Assembly: GCF_019264355.1 (NCBI RefSeq)
Contig: NZ_JAHVAH010000001.1
Span: forward strand, 1,286,001-1,350,000
Source of the DNA: Sphingomicrobium clamense
GTDB taxonomy: Bacteria; Pseudomonadota; Alphaproteobacteria; Sphingomonadales; Sphingomonadaceae
Direction of reading: 5' to 3'
DNA: 64,000 bases
The notes below the pieces were generated by a model. It searched no databases. It was given only the letters and a program-made list of their open reading frames with translations, and was not told the origin of the DNA. The stretch's first letter is position 1, and every line of letters begins with the position of its first letter. Positions 19,815 to 29,461 of the stretch are shown here, piece by piece. The position numbers and the translations under genes are program-made.

Positions 19815-19967
19815 GTGCGCAAGAAGCGCGACCTCCCGACCAAGGACTGCGCGACCTGCGGGCGCCCGTTCGCATGGCGAAAGAAATGGGCGAAGGTCTG
19901 GGACGAGGTAAAATATTGCTCCGAGCGCTGTCGCAAGGAGCGGGGGCGGCGTCAGGCCGACGGGTAG
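19815..19967 (+). CDS. DUF2256 small zinc-ribbon-like protein
   Basis: A 50-residue protein of unknown function starts at GTG 19815, four bases after the preceding stop. It contains CATCGRPFAWRKKWAKVWDEVKYCSERC in two parts: CxxC at residues 12-15 and a C-x3-C pair at 35-39, joined by a Trp/Lys-rich stretch. This is the DUF2256 pattern and suggests a bound zinc. Its 3' end overlaps the convergent greB by 16 bases. The gene is short enough to be missed by gene finders. Confidence 0.8.
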   Translation: MRKKRDLPTKDCATCGRPFAWRKKWAKVWDEVKYCSERCRKERGRRQADG

Positions 19968-20443
19968 GTGATGTCGATCACTTCGTAAAATTTCTCGCCC
20001 GAGGGCAGGCGGACGCCGCGCTCGTCTCCGACGCGGGTGCCGATAAAGGCGCGCGCGATCGGTGCGGACCAGCCGACGCGGCCCTGTCCGGCGTCGGTCT
20101 CATCGTCGCCGACGATGGTGATAACGCGTTGCGTATCATCCTCATCGACAAGCGTAACGGTGGCGCCGAAGCGCACTTCGTCGCGCCGCTCGCACCTGGC
20201 CGGATCGACGACCTTGGCGTCCTTCATGACCTTCGAAAGATAGCCGATGCGGCGGTCGATCTCGCGCAACTTCTTGCGCCCGTAGATATAGTCGCCATTT
20301 TCAGAGCGGTCGCCATTGCCGGCTGCCCAGCTGATCACTTCGACCAGCTTGGGGCGTTCGTCGCCTAACAACTCGTCATATTCCTTGCGGATCGCCGCGA
20401 AGCCGTCAGGCGTGATGTAGCGCGGCCGCTTGCTGACGCTCAT
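19952..20443 (-). CDS. greB: Transcription elongation factor GreB
   Basis: Gre factors enter the RNA polymerase secondary channel and stimulate cleavage of backtracked transcripts. The 163-residue product has the coiled-coil N-terminal domain with ISWAAGNGDRSENGDYIYGRKKLREIDRRIGYL in two stretches, holding the acidic tip (D and E around GDRSENGDY), and a C-terminal FKBP-like domain ending LPSGEKFYEVIDITYP. The ITPDGFAAIRKEYDELLGDERPK start is closer to GreB than to GreA. The ATG overlaps the slt stop (TGATG), so the longer open frame inside slt is not its start. Confidence 0.93.
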   Translation of the reverse strand: MSVSKRPRYITPDGFAAIRKEYDELLGDERPKLVEVISWAAGNGDRSENGDYIYGRKKLREIDRRIGYLSKVMKDAKVVDPARCERRDEVRFGATVTLVDEDDTQRVITIVGDDETDAGQGRVGWSAPIARAFIGTRVGDERGVRLPSGEKFYEVIDITYPSA

Positions 20444-22437
20444 CAGCCGGGGCGGTTGGACTTGCCGAGATGGCGCGAGACGTGGACCGGGCCGTAGCGC
20501 GGGACATACGGGTTGAGCCGGTCGTAGACCGCCGCATTTTCCACCACGCGCTGGACGTAACCGCGGGTTTCGCCGAACGGGATCTGCTCGATCCACTCGA
20601 GCGTGTCGACGTTGTTCGTGCGCGGGTCGCCGTAGCGGTTCACCCACTTCTGCACATTGCCCATGCCGCCATTATAGCTTGCCGCCGCCAGCGGGACGTT
20701 GCCGTCCCAGTAGCGGATCAGCCAGTCGATATAGGCAGTGCCGATGGTGACGTTGTAAGTCGGGTCCTGCGTCAGGCGCGCGGTGCTGTAGGGCAGGCCG
20801 ACCTTGCGCGCCCATTCGCGGCCGGTCGAGGGGATGATCTGCATCATCCCGTGCGCGTTGGCGTGGCTGACGACCGAGCGGTCGAACGAGCTTTCCTGGC
20901 GCGTAATGCCGTGTGCGACCGACCAGATTTCGCCCCCGCGCACGCCCGCCGGGTGCACCGGGAAGGCTTCGCGATAGTAAAAGGGCGTGCCGGCGTTGCG
21001 CGCCGAGCGGGCGATCCAGACGCCGATGTCGGGCCGGTCGATGCGGCGGCCCAGTTCGAAGGCGAGCAGGCGCTCGTCACGCGAATCGAGCGATTCCGAC
21101 ATGGCGCGAACGAACTTGGTCGCGGTGTCGCGATCGTTGACCAGGCGCGGCAGCGCGGCGACGATCGGGCGCGTGTAGAAGGCCTGGCGCGCCTCGGGCG
21201 AGACCGTGGCGATGGGCGCGCTCGGCGGCACCGGGATCTCGCGGCCCAGTCGCTCTAGCGCGAGCTGGCCATAAAAGAGGTCGGGATAAGCGGCGGCGCG
21301 CTCGAAATAGGCATTGGCGCGTTGCGGCTGTCCAGCTTCGGCAAGTGCGCGGCCGGCCCAATAGAGCCCCTTCGATTCGACCTGGAGCGATCGACCGCCC
21401 TGCGAATAGGCGTCGAACATCTTGGCGGCCCAGTCCTTGCGGTCGAGCTTGTCCATCGCGGTTCGCCCGGCGAGCCAGGCGAGCGAGGTGAACTTGTCGC
21501 GCACGCCATAAGGCTGGAGCTTGAGATCGGTGCCCAGCGGGTAGGCATCGTCCAGCTGTCGCGAGATGTTGAAAGCAGTGGTCCACGCCCCGCGATCTGC
21601 CGCCTCGTTAGCCGCGAGCAGGAGCATTTCGTACCACTTGTCGAGATCGGTCGGCAGGATTTCGAAGCGATGTTCCTGCGCCAGCAACGACTGCGCGGCC
21701 ATGTTCTGACCTGTCGAGCGCAGGTAGCGCGCGCGGTCCATCATGAGGCCGGCATCGCTGGTCACGCGGTTGCTGACGGCGTTGTAGCGCGACGCATCGC
21801 GGCGCTGGAGTGCGACACGGGCTTCGAATACGGCACGGCGCGCGGGCGAGGCCAGGGGGATGAGCCCTTCGGCTCGCGAGACTTCCTTCTGGAACAGTAG
21901 GGCGTCGATGCGCTTGTCATGGTCGGCCGAGGTCAGCTGGTTTCCGAATAGCTGACGGACGTCGTTATAGGCGTTGCCGTCGAGATCGGGATGCGCCCAG
22001 GCGTTGCGCGCGGCGGACAGCGCCTCGCTTTCGCGTCCCTCGGTGCGATAGGCGCGCGCCAACACGGCCCAACCGTTTGCGGTCTGGGGCGCGCGGATCT
22101 TGAAGAAATCGGTGACGAGACGCGGCGGGGTCGAGGTCGTGAACGCGCGCTCGGTCCGCAGACGCAAGCTGTCTCCGCCATTCTCGTTATAGATGCCGGG
22201 CCAGTCGGGATAAGCGAGCGCGAACTGCGCTGCGCGCACCGGATCGGAAATGGTCCGCATCTGCGTCCACACGCGCCAGTCGGCGATCGCCCGGTCGATG
22301 ACACGGGCGTCGGGCGGACGGACGTTGACGACCTGCTGGCTAGCGGCTGTACTGCTAGTGGGCGCAGGCGTGACTTGCGAGGAGACTGCCGTCGAAGACA
22401 GCAGCAAGATGGTGGCGGTAGTGAGGGCGCGTCTCAT
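20443..22437 (-). CDS. slt: Soluble lytic murein transglycosylase
   Basis: Slt enzymes cut the glycan strands of peptidoglycan with formation of 1,6-anhydromuramic acid. The 664-residue product has a signal peptide (MRRALTTATILLLSSTAVSS), a long alpha-helical superhelix (U/L domain), and a C-terminal SLT domain with the catalytic Glu in ITRQESSFD, followed by ANAHGMMQIIP and AAASYNGGMGNV. The ATG at 22437 has AGGA eight bases upstream; start codons at 22446 and 22455 are less well placed. greB is coupled at its 3' end. It diverges from dapA. Confidence 0.92.
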   Translation of the reverse strand: MRRALTTATILLLSSTAVSSQVTPAPTSSTAASQQVVNVRPPDARVIDRAIADWRVWTQMRTISDPVRAAQFALAYPDWPGIYNENGGDSLRLRTERAFTTSTPPRLVTDFFKIRAPQTANGWAVLARAYRTEGRESEALSAARNAWAHPDLDGNAYNDVRQLFGNQLTSADHDKRIDALLFQKEVSRAEGLIPLASPARRAVFEARVALQRRDASRYNAVSNRVTSDAGLMMDRARYLRSTGQNMAAQSLLAQEHRFEILPTDLDKWYEMLLLAANEAADRGAWTTAFNISRQLDDAYPLGTDLKLQPYGVRDKFTSLAWLAGRTAMDKLDRKDWAAKMFDAYSQGGRSLQVESKGLYWAGRALAEAGQPQRANAYFERAAAYPDLFYGQLALERLGREIPVPPSAPIATVSPEARQAFYTRPIVAALPRLVNDRDTATKFVRAMSESLDSRDERLLAFELGRRIDRPDIGVWIARSARNAGTPFYYREAFPVHPAGVRGGEIWSVAHGITRQESSFDRSVVSHANAHGMMQIIPSTGREWARKVGLPYSTARLTQDPTYNVTIGTAYIDWLIRYWDGNVPLAAASYNGGMGNVQKWVNRYGDPRTNNVDTLEWIEQIPFGETRGYVQRVVENAAVYDRLNPYVPRYGPVHVSRHLGKSNRPG

Positions 22438-22533
22438 GCTGGACATCCTATGCAACTGGTCCTTATCAGGCGCTGAACGATACCACTTGGCGACGGTTCA
22501 ATCGCTGAAGTGTTCCATGAGAGGGATGAATTC

Positions 22534-23412
22534 ATGTTTTTCGGCTCGATTCCGGCCCTGGTAACCCCGTTCAAGGACGGTGAGGTCGATGAAGCCGCAT
22601 TCCGCGATTTTGTCGAGTGGCAAATCGACGAGGGCTCGAACGGGCTGGTTCCGTGCGGGACGACCGGCGAAGTGGCGACCCTGTCGAGCGCGGAGCAGCG
22701 CCAGGTCATCGCGGCGACGGTCGAGGTCTCTAACGGCCGTGTTCCCGTCATCGCGGGATGCGGCGGGTATAATACGGCTTCGGTGATCGAAGCGACCAAG
22801 GCGGCGGGCGATGTCGGTGCCGATGCCGCGCTATGCGTCGTGCCCTATTACAACAAGCCGAGCCAGGCGGGCCTTGTCGCGCATTATGCGGCAGTCGCTG
22901 ACGCATCGCCGATCCCGATCGTCGTCTATAACGTGCCGGGCCGGACCGTGGTGGACCTGCAGACCCCCGCGCTGGCGGAGATTGCAAGGCACGAGAAGGT
23001 CGTCGCGATCAAGGACGCGACCGGCAATGTCGGACGCGTCACCGAACAGCGCACGGCGTGCGGCGAGGAATTCATCCAACTGTCGGGCGACGATCCAACC
23101 GCGCTCGGGTTCAACATTTCGGGCGGCGTTGGGTGCATTTCGGTCACGGCAAACGTCGCGCCCAACTTGTGTTCGCAGTTGCAGGCTGCCATGCGCGATG
23201 GCGATTGGGACCGGGCGCGTGACCTGCAAGGGCGGCTCTACGCGCTGCATCTTGCGATGTTCGCCGACGCGTCACCGGGGCCTGCGAAATATGCGCTCTC
23301 GAAGGTGCGTCCCGGCTTTTCGACCGAAGTGCGCCTACCGCTGACCGAGCCGTCGGATGCGGCGAAGAAGGCGGTCGATGCCGCGATGGCGACTGCGGGG
23401 CTAGCTGGATGA
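22534..23412 (+). CDS. dapA: 4-hydroxy-tetrahydrodipicolinate synthase
   Basis: DapA condenses pyruvate with aspartate semialdehyde in the first step to lysine and diaminopimelate. The 292-residue product has the expected motifs: [11 protein letters not shown] (Thr pair of the proton relay), YNVPGRT (catalytic Tyr) and VAIKDATGN (Schiff-base Lys). The ATG at 22534 is preceded by GAGAGGGATG. The stop overlaps the smpB start (ATGA). A second DAP-pathway gene, dapF, lies at 57703. Confidence 0.97.
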   Translation: MFFGSIPALVTPFKDGEVDEAAFRDFVEWQIDEGSNGLVPCGTTGEVATLSSAEQRQVIAATVEVSNGRVPVIAGCGGYNTASVIEATKAAGDVGADAALCVVPYYNKPSQAGLVAHYAAVADASPIPIVVYNVPGRTVVDLQTPALAEIARHEKVVAIKDATGNVGRVTEQRTACGEEFIQLSGDDPTALGFNISGGVGCISVTANVAPNLCSQLQAAMRDGDWDRARDLQGRLYALHLAMFADASPGPAKYALSKVRPGFSTEVRLPLTEPSDAAKKAVDAAMATAGLAG

Positions 23413-23879
23413 GCAAGGCCTTCAACAAGGTCAAGATCGTCGCCGACAATCGGCGGGCTTTCTACGAGTATGCGGTCGAGGAGCGTTTCGAGGCCGGGAT
23501 CGAGCTGCGTGGCACCGAGGTAAAATCACTCCGCAATGGCGAGGCGAATATCGCCGAAAGCTATGTCGCGGTCGAGGATGGCGAGGTCTGGCTGATCAAC
23601 GCGCATGTCCCCGAATATTCGCACGGCAATCGGCTCAATCACGACCCGCGCCGCCGTCGCCGGCTGCTGCTACACGCACGCGAGATCAACAAGCTGTTCG
23701 GCGCGGTCGGGCGGCAGGGCCTGACGATCGTGCCGCTATCGATGTATTTCAACGGCGACGGACGCGCCAAGCTCGAGATTGCGCTGGCCAAGGGCAAAAA
23801 GGCGCACGACAAGCGGGCAGCGATCAAGGAACGCGACTGGAAGCGGGAGCAGGGACGGTTGTTGCGTAACCATGGATAA
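23409..23879 (+). CDS. smpB: SsrA-binding protein SmpB
   Basis: SmpB carries tmRNA to stalled ribosomes in trans-translation. The 156-residue product has the beta-barrel core ([49 protein letters not shown]) and a basic C-terminal tail ([19 protein letters not shown]) that folds in the ribosomal A site. It overlaps dapA by four bases and the next gene by eight. The tmRNA gene itself is not in the window. Confidence 0.97.
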   Translation: MSKAFNKVKIVADNRRAFYEYAVEERFEAGIELRGTEVKSLRNGEANIAESYVAVEDGEVWLINAHVPEYSHGNRLNHDPRRRRRLLLHAREINKLFGAVGRQGLTIVPLSMYFNGDGRAKLEIALAKGKKAHDKRAAIKERDWKREQGRLLRNHG

Positions 23880-24426
23880 GAAGTTCCTGAAATGGGTTCA
23901 TCGCAACTCTCCCACGCGCCATGAGCTGGCCGAAAGCCGCTGGCTGCGTCCGGTGCGCAAATATATCCTGGCCTCGGAATATTGGCGCTTCACGCGGCGC
24001 AGCGTCCCGCGCGCCATCTGGGCGGGTACGTTCATCGGCATCTTCCTGATGATCCCGGGGCTGCAGATGATCGGCGCGACGATGATGTCTATCCCGCTAC
24101 GCGCCAACATCCCGGTGGCGGCCGCGATCACCTGGATCTCCAACCCCTTCACCACGCCGTTCTTCCTCGTCGCCGCGCTCGAGGTTGGCGGGATGCTCGG
24201 TTTTCCGACCGACTTTGCCGCCTTCATGGACCTGTTCGGTGAAGAGGCGAGCGTGCAGCGCTGGATCGACTGGCTCTATTCGGCGGCCGCGCCGTCGATG
24301 ATCGTCGGCCTCTTCATCATCGCCTTCATCTCGGCTTGGGTGGCCTATTTCCTGTCGTTGGTCGGATGGCGCTTGTGGGTGGCGCGCAAATGGCGTCAAC
24401 GTCCGGCAAGCGACAATATCGTTTAG
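23872..24426 (+). CDS. DUF2062 membrane protein
   Basis: The function is unknown. The 184-residue product carries three or four hydrophobic segments ([41 protein letters not shown], and a last one near 155-180) with a basic N-terminus. The P-x-N-P-x-T-T-P-type stretch in [13 protein letters not shown] is typical of DUF2062. The ATG lies inside the end of smpB, so it is probably cotranslated with it. A longer frame inside smpB is not needed. Confidence 0.8.
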   Translation: MDKKFLKWVHRNSPTRHELAESRWLRPVRKYILASEYWRFTRRSVPRAIWAGTFIGIFLMIPGLQMIGATMMSIPLRANIPVAAAITWISNPFTTPFFLVAALEVGGMLGFPTDFAAFMDLFGEEASVQRWIDWLYSAAAPSMIVGLFIIAFISAWVAYFLSLVGWRLWVARKWRQRPASDNIV

Positions 24427-24444
24427 AATTTCAAGGAGCTTTCG

Positions 24445-26532
24445 ATGACCCGTTTCCTTCCCGTCCTACTTGCCGGCACTGCGCTAAGTGCCTGCGCCAC
24501 CACCTATGACAGCGCGACCGCAACGACGGCCGAGATTGAAACGGAAAATGAGGTGGTCGAGCAGTTGTCCGACGATCCGGCAGGGCAGGCGGAGCTGGGC
24601 AATTACGGGTTCGATATCGCCGGTATGGACAGCAGCGTCGATGCCGGCGACGACTTCTATGCCTACGCCAACGGCGTCTGGGCGGCGAATACCGAGATCC
24701 CCGACGACAAGACCAATTACGGCATGTTCACCGCGCTCTCCGACCTGTCGGAAGAACGCACGCAAGGGATCATCGACGAGATGATCGCCGATCCGTCGAG
24801 CCGCGTGGGCATCGCCTACCGCGCCTATGTCGACACCGACACGATCGACGCCAAGGGCCTCGCCCCGATCCAGCCGATCCTCGACAAGATCGACGCGATC
24901 GAAAGCTTCGACGACTATGCGCGCGTCATGGCCGAGCTCGACATTATCGGTATCGGCGGCAAGCCGTTCGGCGTATTCGTCGGGCAGGATCGCGGCAATT
25001 CCGAGCGCTACCTGACCAGCGTCTACCAGAGCGGCACGAGCCTTCCCGATCGCGACTATTATCTCGACCTCGAGAATGAGCGTTTCGCCAAGGTTCGCGA
25101 AGCGCTGGTCGACACGGGCGCGAAGCTGCTGACGATGATTGGCGAAGACAATGCGCGCGCACGCGCCGAGGCCATGCTCGCTTTCGAAACCGAGCTCGCC
25201 AAGATCCACTGGGACCGCAACAAGCTGTCCGACAGCGAGGCGACCTACAACCTTTCGAGCTTCGCCGAGCTGAAGGCGCTGGCGCCCGAATTCGACTGGG
25301 ACACCTATGTCGCGGTCAACATGCCGGGCAAGTCGGTCGACGAGCTCAACATCGGCACGCCGGATTCGATCGCTGCAGGCGTCAAGCTGGCCGCCGAGGC
25401 CGATCTCCAGGTGCTCAAGGACAAGGCGCGCCTGTCGGCGATCACCGGCTACTCGTCGGTGCTGCCGACCGAAGTCGACGACACCGTCTTTGCCTTTCAG
25501 AGCGTGCTGACCGGTCAGCCGTCGCAGCGCGAGCGCTGGAAGCGCGGCGTCAGCTTCGTCTCGGGTAACCTGCGCGACGATCTGGGCAAGGTTTATGCCG
25601 AGCGCTACTTCCCCGCCGAGACCAAGGCCGAGATGCAGAAGCTGGTCGACAATGTCGTCGTCGCGATGCGCGACCGCATCCTCACCGCCGACTGGATGGC
25701 CGAGCCGACCAAGGCGCAGGCGATCGACAAGCTCAACCGCTTCACGGTCAAGATCGGCTATCCCGACAAGTGGATGGACTATGACGGGCTGACGATGGTC
25801 GAGGGCGACGCGTTCGGCAATGCGGTGCGCGCCAACGAGTGGGGACATTGGGACAGCGTCAACCGCCTCGGCGGTCCAATCCAGCGCTGGCGCTGGGGCA
25901 TGGCGCCGATGACGGTCAACGCCTACGCGAACTTCGGCATGATGGAGATCGTCTTCCCCGCCTCGATCCTGCAGGCGCCTTTCTTCGACCCCAACGCAGA
26001 CGCGGCCTACAATTATGGTGGCATCGGCGCGGTGATCGGCCACGAAATCAGCCACCACTTCGACGACCAGGGCGCCAAGTATGACAGCAATGGCAACCTC
26101 AACAATTGGTGGACCGAAGAGGATTACGCCAATTTCGAAGCACGCGGCAAAGCGCTGATCGAGCAGTACAACACCTACGAGATCTTCCCCGGCGAATATG
26201 TCGACGGTGAATTCACTTTGGGTGAGAATATCGGCGACCTCGCGGGACTCTCGATCGCTTACGATGCCTACAGGGCGTCGCTGGGCGGCGAGGAAGCGCC
26301 GGTGCTCGACGGGCTGACCGGCGACCAGCGCTTCTTCCTCGGTTGGGCGCAGGTCTGGCGCCGCAACTATCGCGACGAAGAACTCAAGAACCGGCTCAAG
26401 ACCGACAGCCATTCGCCCTCGATCCAGCGGACCTGGGTCGTGCGCAACATGGATGCGTGGTACGATGCCTTCAGCGTGGACGCGGACGATGCGATGTATC
26501 TCCCGCCCGAAGAGCGCGTCACCGTCTGGTAG
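24445..26532 (+). CDS. M13-family zinc metallopeptidase, lipoprotein
   Basis: This is a neprilysin/PepO-type endopeptidase. The 695-residue product has a lipoprotein signal with lipobox ALSAC (Cys near residue 16), so it is probably tethered in the periplasm. The catalytic site is intact: GHEISHHFDDQG (HExxH) near residue 532 and ENIGDLAG with the third zinc ligand near 594. The substrate-binding element is NAYANFGMMEIVFPASI (usually NAY followed by another aromatic). AAGGAG lies nine bases before the ATG. The biological substrate is not evident. Confidence 0.93.
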   Translation: MTRFLPVLLAGTALSACATTYDSATATTAEIETENEVVEQLSDDPAGQAELGNYGFDIAGMDSSVDAGDDFYAYANGVWAANTEIPDDKTNYGMFTALSDLSEERTQGIIDEMIADPSSRVGIAYRAYVDTDTIDAKGLAPIQPILDKIDAIESFDDYARVMAELDIIGIGGKPFGVFVGQDRGNSERYLTSVYQSGTSLPDRDYYLDLENERFAKVREALVDTGAKLLTMIGEDNARARAEAMLAFETELAKIHWDRNKLSDSEATYNLSSFAELKALAPEFDWDTYVAVNMPGKSVDELNIGTPDSIAAGVKLAAEADLQVLKDKARLSAITGYSSVLPTEVDDTVFAFQSVLTGQPSQRERWKRGVSFVSGNLRDDLGKVYAERYFPAETKAEMQKLVDNVVVAMRDRILTADWMAEPTKAQAIDKLNRFTVKIGYPDKWMDYDGLTMVEGDAFGNAVRANEWGHWDSVNRLGGPIQRWRWGMAPMTVNAYANFGMMEIVFPASILQAPFFDPNADAAYNYGGIGAVIGHEISHHFDDQGAKYDSNGNLNNWWTEEDYANFEARGKALIEQYNTYEIFPGEYVDGEFTLGENIGDLAGLSIAYDAYRASLGGEEAPVLDGLTGDQRFFLGWAQVWRRNYRDEELKNRLKTDSHSPSIQRTWVVRNMDAWYDAFSVDADDAMYLPPEERVTVW

Positions 26533-26541
26533 GGAGCCTCA

Positions 26542-28962
26542 ATGCTCGAACGGCATACACCGCTTCTCGAAGCTCTGCCCGAAGACGAAGGGTCGCGCTG
26601 GCTGGTGCCGGGGCTGACCGCGGCGGCGGTGCTTTCGGGAGCGGTGTTGCTGTTGGCGGCGGGCAAGCCGCTGATTGCGCTCGGCTTCGTCGCCTTCCTG
26701 TTGCTCGTGATGGGCATCGCGTGGTGGATCGACCGGCGCGACGATGACGGCTTCGCGCCGTCGAGTGCCGAAGTGCTCCCGCTGACCCTCGGCGCGCCGC
26801 CCGACCTGGTGGTTGTGGCGGCGACGATGGCGTTGACCGACGATGCCGCGGCGCTGACCGATGGCGAAGGGCGCGCGGTCTCGCTCAACCCGGCGTGGCG
26901 TAAGCGTTTCGGCAGCGATGCCAATGCGTTCGACATCGTCGAGGACGAAAAGGCGCGCGAGAAATTCGTCCGCGCCCGCGACAAGGCGCTGCGCGAAGGC
27001 GAGGCGGTGGCGCAGCGGGTCGGCGGCGACGGACCGCCGCTCGACCTCGTCATCCGCCGCGTAGGTGACGGTGCGCCGATGCTGCTGCTGCACGTGCGCG
27101 GCGCGACCAAGCCCGACCTTCTGCAAGTGGCTGCCAAGCGCATTGCCGGCGCGACGGGCTCGCGGCTCGCCAATGCCGGTGTGCTGGCAGCCCTGGTCGA
27201 CGATCGCGGATACTTGCTGGCGGCCAACAAGCCATTTTCGGTGCGTGCGGTGGGCGAGCGCCCGCGCAAGCGCCCCCGCTTTTCCGACCTCGTCAGCACA
27301 ACCGAAGACGGGCTGATCCGCCTCAATGCCGAGGGCGAGAACGGGTCGCAATTGCGCGCTGTCCATGTGCCGATCGATCCCAGCCAGGATGGCGGGGCGG
27401 GCACGCTCCTGATGTTCGAGGGCGGCGAGCAGGCAGGGCTTGCGACCAGCGACAACGTGCAGGTCCTGCTCGAAATGTTGCCGCTCGGTCTCGCCTTGGT
27501 CGATCGCGACGGACGCTTCCTGACCATGAACGGCGCGTTTCGGACGGCCGCGGGGATAGGCGAGGAAGGCGCGCCGAGCTATCCCGGCGATCTCGTCGTC
27601 AAAGAAGACAAGGGCGCCGTGGCCGATGCGGTGCGGCGCCATGTGCGCGGTCCCTCGATGAGCGCCGACCTCGCGGTGCGCCTGTCGAGCCAGCCCAAAG
27701 AGCCGGTCGCGCTGACCGTGGCGGGGCTGCGCGGGATCGGCGATGCGGCGGTGCTGCTGCTGCTCAAGGACAATAGCGAGGAAGCCAAGCTCAAGCGCCA
27801 GATCGCGCAGGCGACCAAGATGCAGGCGGTCGGCCAGCTCGCGGGCGGCGTCGCGCACGATTTCAACAATATCCTGACCGCGATCCTGGGTCATTGCGAC
27901 CTGATGCTGATGCGGCACACGCCCGGCGACAGCGATTATGACGATATCCAGCAGATCAAGTCGAACGCCAATCGCGCTGCCGGCCTGACCCGACAGCTGC
28001 TGGCCTTCTCGCGCCAGCAGACGTTGCGGCCCCAAACGCTGCAGCTGCCCGACGTGGTCAGCGAAGTGTCGCATCTCCTGAAGCGCCTGCTGGGCGAGAC
28101 GGTCGAGCTCAAGGTCAAGCATGGGCGCGAACTGGGGGCGGTTCGGGCCGACCCGGGGCAGCTCGAACAGGTCATCGTCAACCTCTCGGTCAACGCGCGC
28201 GACGCAATGGCGGAGAAAGGCGGCGGGACGCTGACCATCCAGACCTATGCCGTGCGCGCCGACCAGGTCGCCGATATCGGCAGCGAGATCCTGCCGGTGG
28301 CGGACTATAGCTGCCTGTCGATCGCCGACACCGGATCGGGCATCCCGCCCTCGGTGCTGGGTAAGATTTTCGAGCCTTTCTTCACCACCAAGGAGGTCGG
28401 CAAGGGCACCGGGCTCGGCCTGTCGACCGTTTACGGCATCGTCAAGCAGTCGGGTGGCTTCATCTTTGCCGACAGCAAGGTCGGCGAGGGGACGGAGTTC
28501 GTCATCTACCTCCCCGTGCACGAAGTGGGCGAGCAGGAAGCCAAGCAGCGCGCGATCAAGGCGCCTGACGAGGATAGCGAATTGTGGGGCTCGGGCACTA
28601 TCCTGCTGGTCGAGGACGAGCCGATGGTGCGCACCGTGGCGCAGCGCGCGCTCACGCGTCACGGCTACGAAGTGCTTACCGCGACCAATGGCGAAGAGGC
28701 GCTCGAGATCATCGACAAGGGCGAGGAGATCGTGCTGCTTGTTTCCGACGTCGTTATGCCGCTGATGGATGGCCCGACCATGGGTCGCAAGGCGCGCGAA
28801 ACGCGGCCGGGCATGCCGATCCTCTTCATGTCGGGATACGCCGAAGAGCAGCTCAGGAAATCGATCGACATCGACCAGGTCGACTTCCTGCCCAAGCCTT
28901 TCTCGGTCCAGGAACTGGCCGAGAAGGTGAGGAGCGTCTTAGCAAAGGATGGTGACGAATAG
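26542..28962 (+). CDS. cckA: Hybrid histidine kinase CckA
   Basis: In Caulobacter CckA starts the CckA-ChpT-CtrA phosphorelay that controls the cell cycle. The 806-residue product has two membrane helices near residues 22-65, a degenerate PAS region, a PAS domain near 300-410 (VQVLLEMLPLGLALVDRDG), the histidine box GQLAGGVAHDFNNIL with His439, an ATPase domain (NLSVNARDAM, DTGSGIP, GTGLGLSTVYG), and a receiver with Asp736 and Lys785. AGGGAG precedes the ATG. The likely phosphotransfer partner ChpT is encoded at 40168. Confidence 0.92.
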   Translation: MLERHTPLLEALPEDEGSRWLVPGLTAAAVLSGAVLLLAAGKPLIALGFVAFLLLVMGIAWWIDRRDDDGFAPSSAEVLPLTLGAPPDLVVVAATMALTDDAAALTDGEGRAVSLNPAWRKRFGSDANAFDIVEDEKAREKFVRARDKALREGEAVAQRVGGDGPPLDLVIRRVGDGAPMLLLHVRGATKPDLLQVAAKRIAGATGSRLANAGVLAALVDDRGYLLAANKPFSVRAVGERPRKRPRFSDLVSTTEDGLIRLNAEGENGSQLRAVHVPIDPSQDGGAGTLLMFEGGEQAGLATSDNVQVLLEMLPLGLALVDRDGRFLTMNGAFRTAAGIGEEGAPSYPGDLVVKEDKGAVADAVRRHVRGPSMSADLAVRLSSQPKEPVALTVAGLRGIGDAAVLLLLKDNSEEAKLKRQIAQATKMQAVGQLAGGVAHDFNNILTAILGHCDLMLMRHTPGDSDYDDIQQIKSNANRAAGLTRQLLAFSRQQTLRPQTLQLPDVVSEVSHLLKRLLGETVELKVKHGRELGAVRADPGQLEQVIVNLSVNARDAMAEKGGGTLTIQTYAVRADQVADIGSEILPVADYSCLSIADTGSGIPPSVLGKIFEPFFTTKEVGKGTGLGLSTVYGIVKQSGGFIFADSKVGEGTEFVIYLPVHEVGEQEAKQRAIKAPDEDSELWGSGTILLVEDEPMVRTVAQRALTRHGYEVLTATNGEEALEIIDKGEEIVLLVSDVVMPLMDGPTMGRKARETRPGMPILFMSGYAEEQLRKSIDIDQVDFLPKPFSVQELAEKVRSVLAKDGDE

Positions 28963-28999
28963 GGTTGGCGAGACCGGACCGCATGCGTAAGGAGTTCGC

Positions 29000-29356
29000 A
29001 TGGCCGGTGAGCGTATCCTGATCGTCGAAGACGAACCGCTAATCGCGATGATGCTCGAGGATTTTCTCGAATCGCTGGGCTACGTCGTGCACGCGACGTG
29101 CGAGACGCTCGCCGAGGCGCTGGCCGCGGTCGAAGGCGGCGGGTTCGATCTCGCCGTGCTCGACGTTAATTTGCAGGGCGAAAGCGTGTGGCCCGCGGCC
29201 GAGAAACTGCGCGAGCGTGGCGTGCCGTTCCTGCTTGCGAGCGGAGGGCATGTCGATGCGCCTCCGTCCGATTTCGCCAATGCGCCGATGCTCGCCAAAC
29301 CCTATACGATCGGGCGGGTGAAACCGCTGGTCGAAGAAGTGCTGGCGACCGCCTAG
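29000..29356 (+). CDS. Single-domain response regulator
   Basis: The 118-residue protein is a bare receiver domain: acidic pair D11/E12 region (VEDEP), phosphorylation site Asp55 (VLDVNLQG), Ser81 and Lys100 (LAKPYT). It has no output domain, so it acts by protein contact or as a phosphate sink. It follows cckA by 37 bases, with AAGGAG before the ATG, and may be cotranscribed. Its stop is only 11 bases before the recA LexA box. It differs from CheY at 43772 and I cannot name it further. Confidence 0.85.
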   Translation: MAGERILIVEDEPLIAMMLEDFLESLGYVVHATCETLAEALAAVEGGGFDLAVLDVNLQGESVWPAAEKLRERGVPFLLASGGHVDAPPSDFANAPMLAKPYTIGRVKPLVEEVLATA

Positions 29357-29367
29357 AAACTTTTTTC

Positions 29368-29382
29368 GTTCCCTACTTGTTC
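29368..29382 (+). promoter_or_regulatory. LexA box upstream of recA
   Basis: GTTCCCTACTTGTTC matches the direct-repeat GTTC-N7-GTTC operator known for alphaproteobacterial LexA. It lies 80 bases before the recA start, where repression would be expected. Confidence 0.8.
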
Positions 29383-29461
29383 TACGAGAACAGATGCGGT
29401 ACATACGCATCAGCTCGGGAGGCTTTCGACGAAGCCTTTGATTGACGAAAGGGGACAGAAG

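Noticed and set aside
24484..26412. 642-codon minus-strand frame across the M13 peptidase
   Set aside because: Antisense shadow with the same composition bias. The plus strand has a lipobox, HExxH and a Shine-Dalgarno.
26539..28662. 707-codon minus-strand frame across cckA
   Set aside because: Antisense shadow. cckA has complete kinase and receiver motifs.
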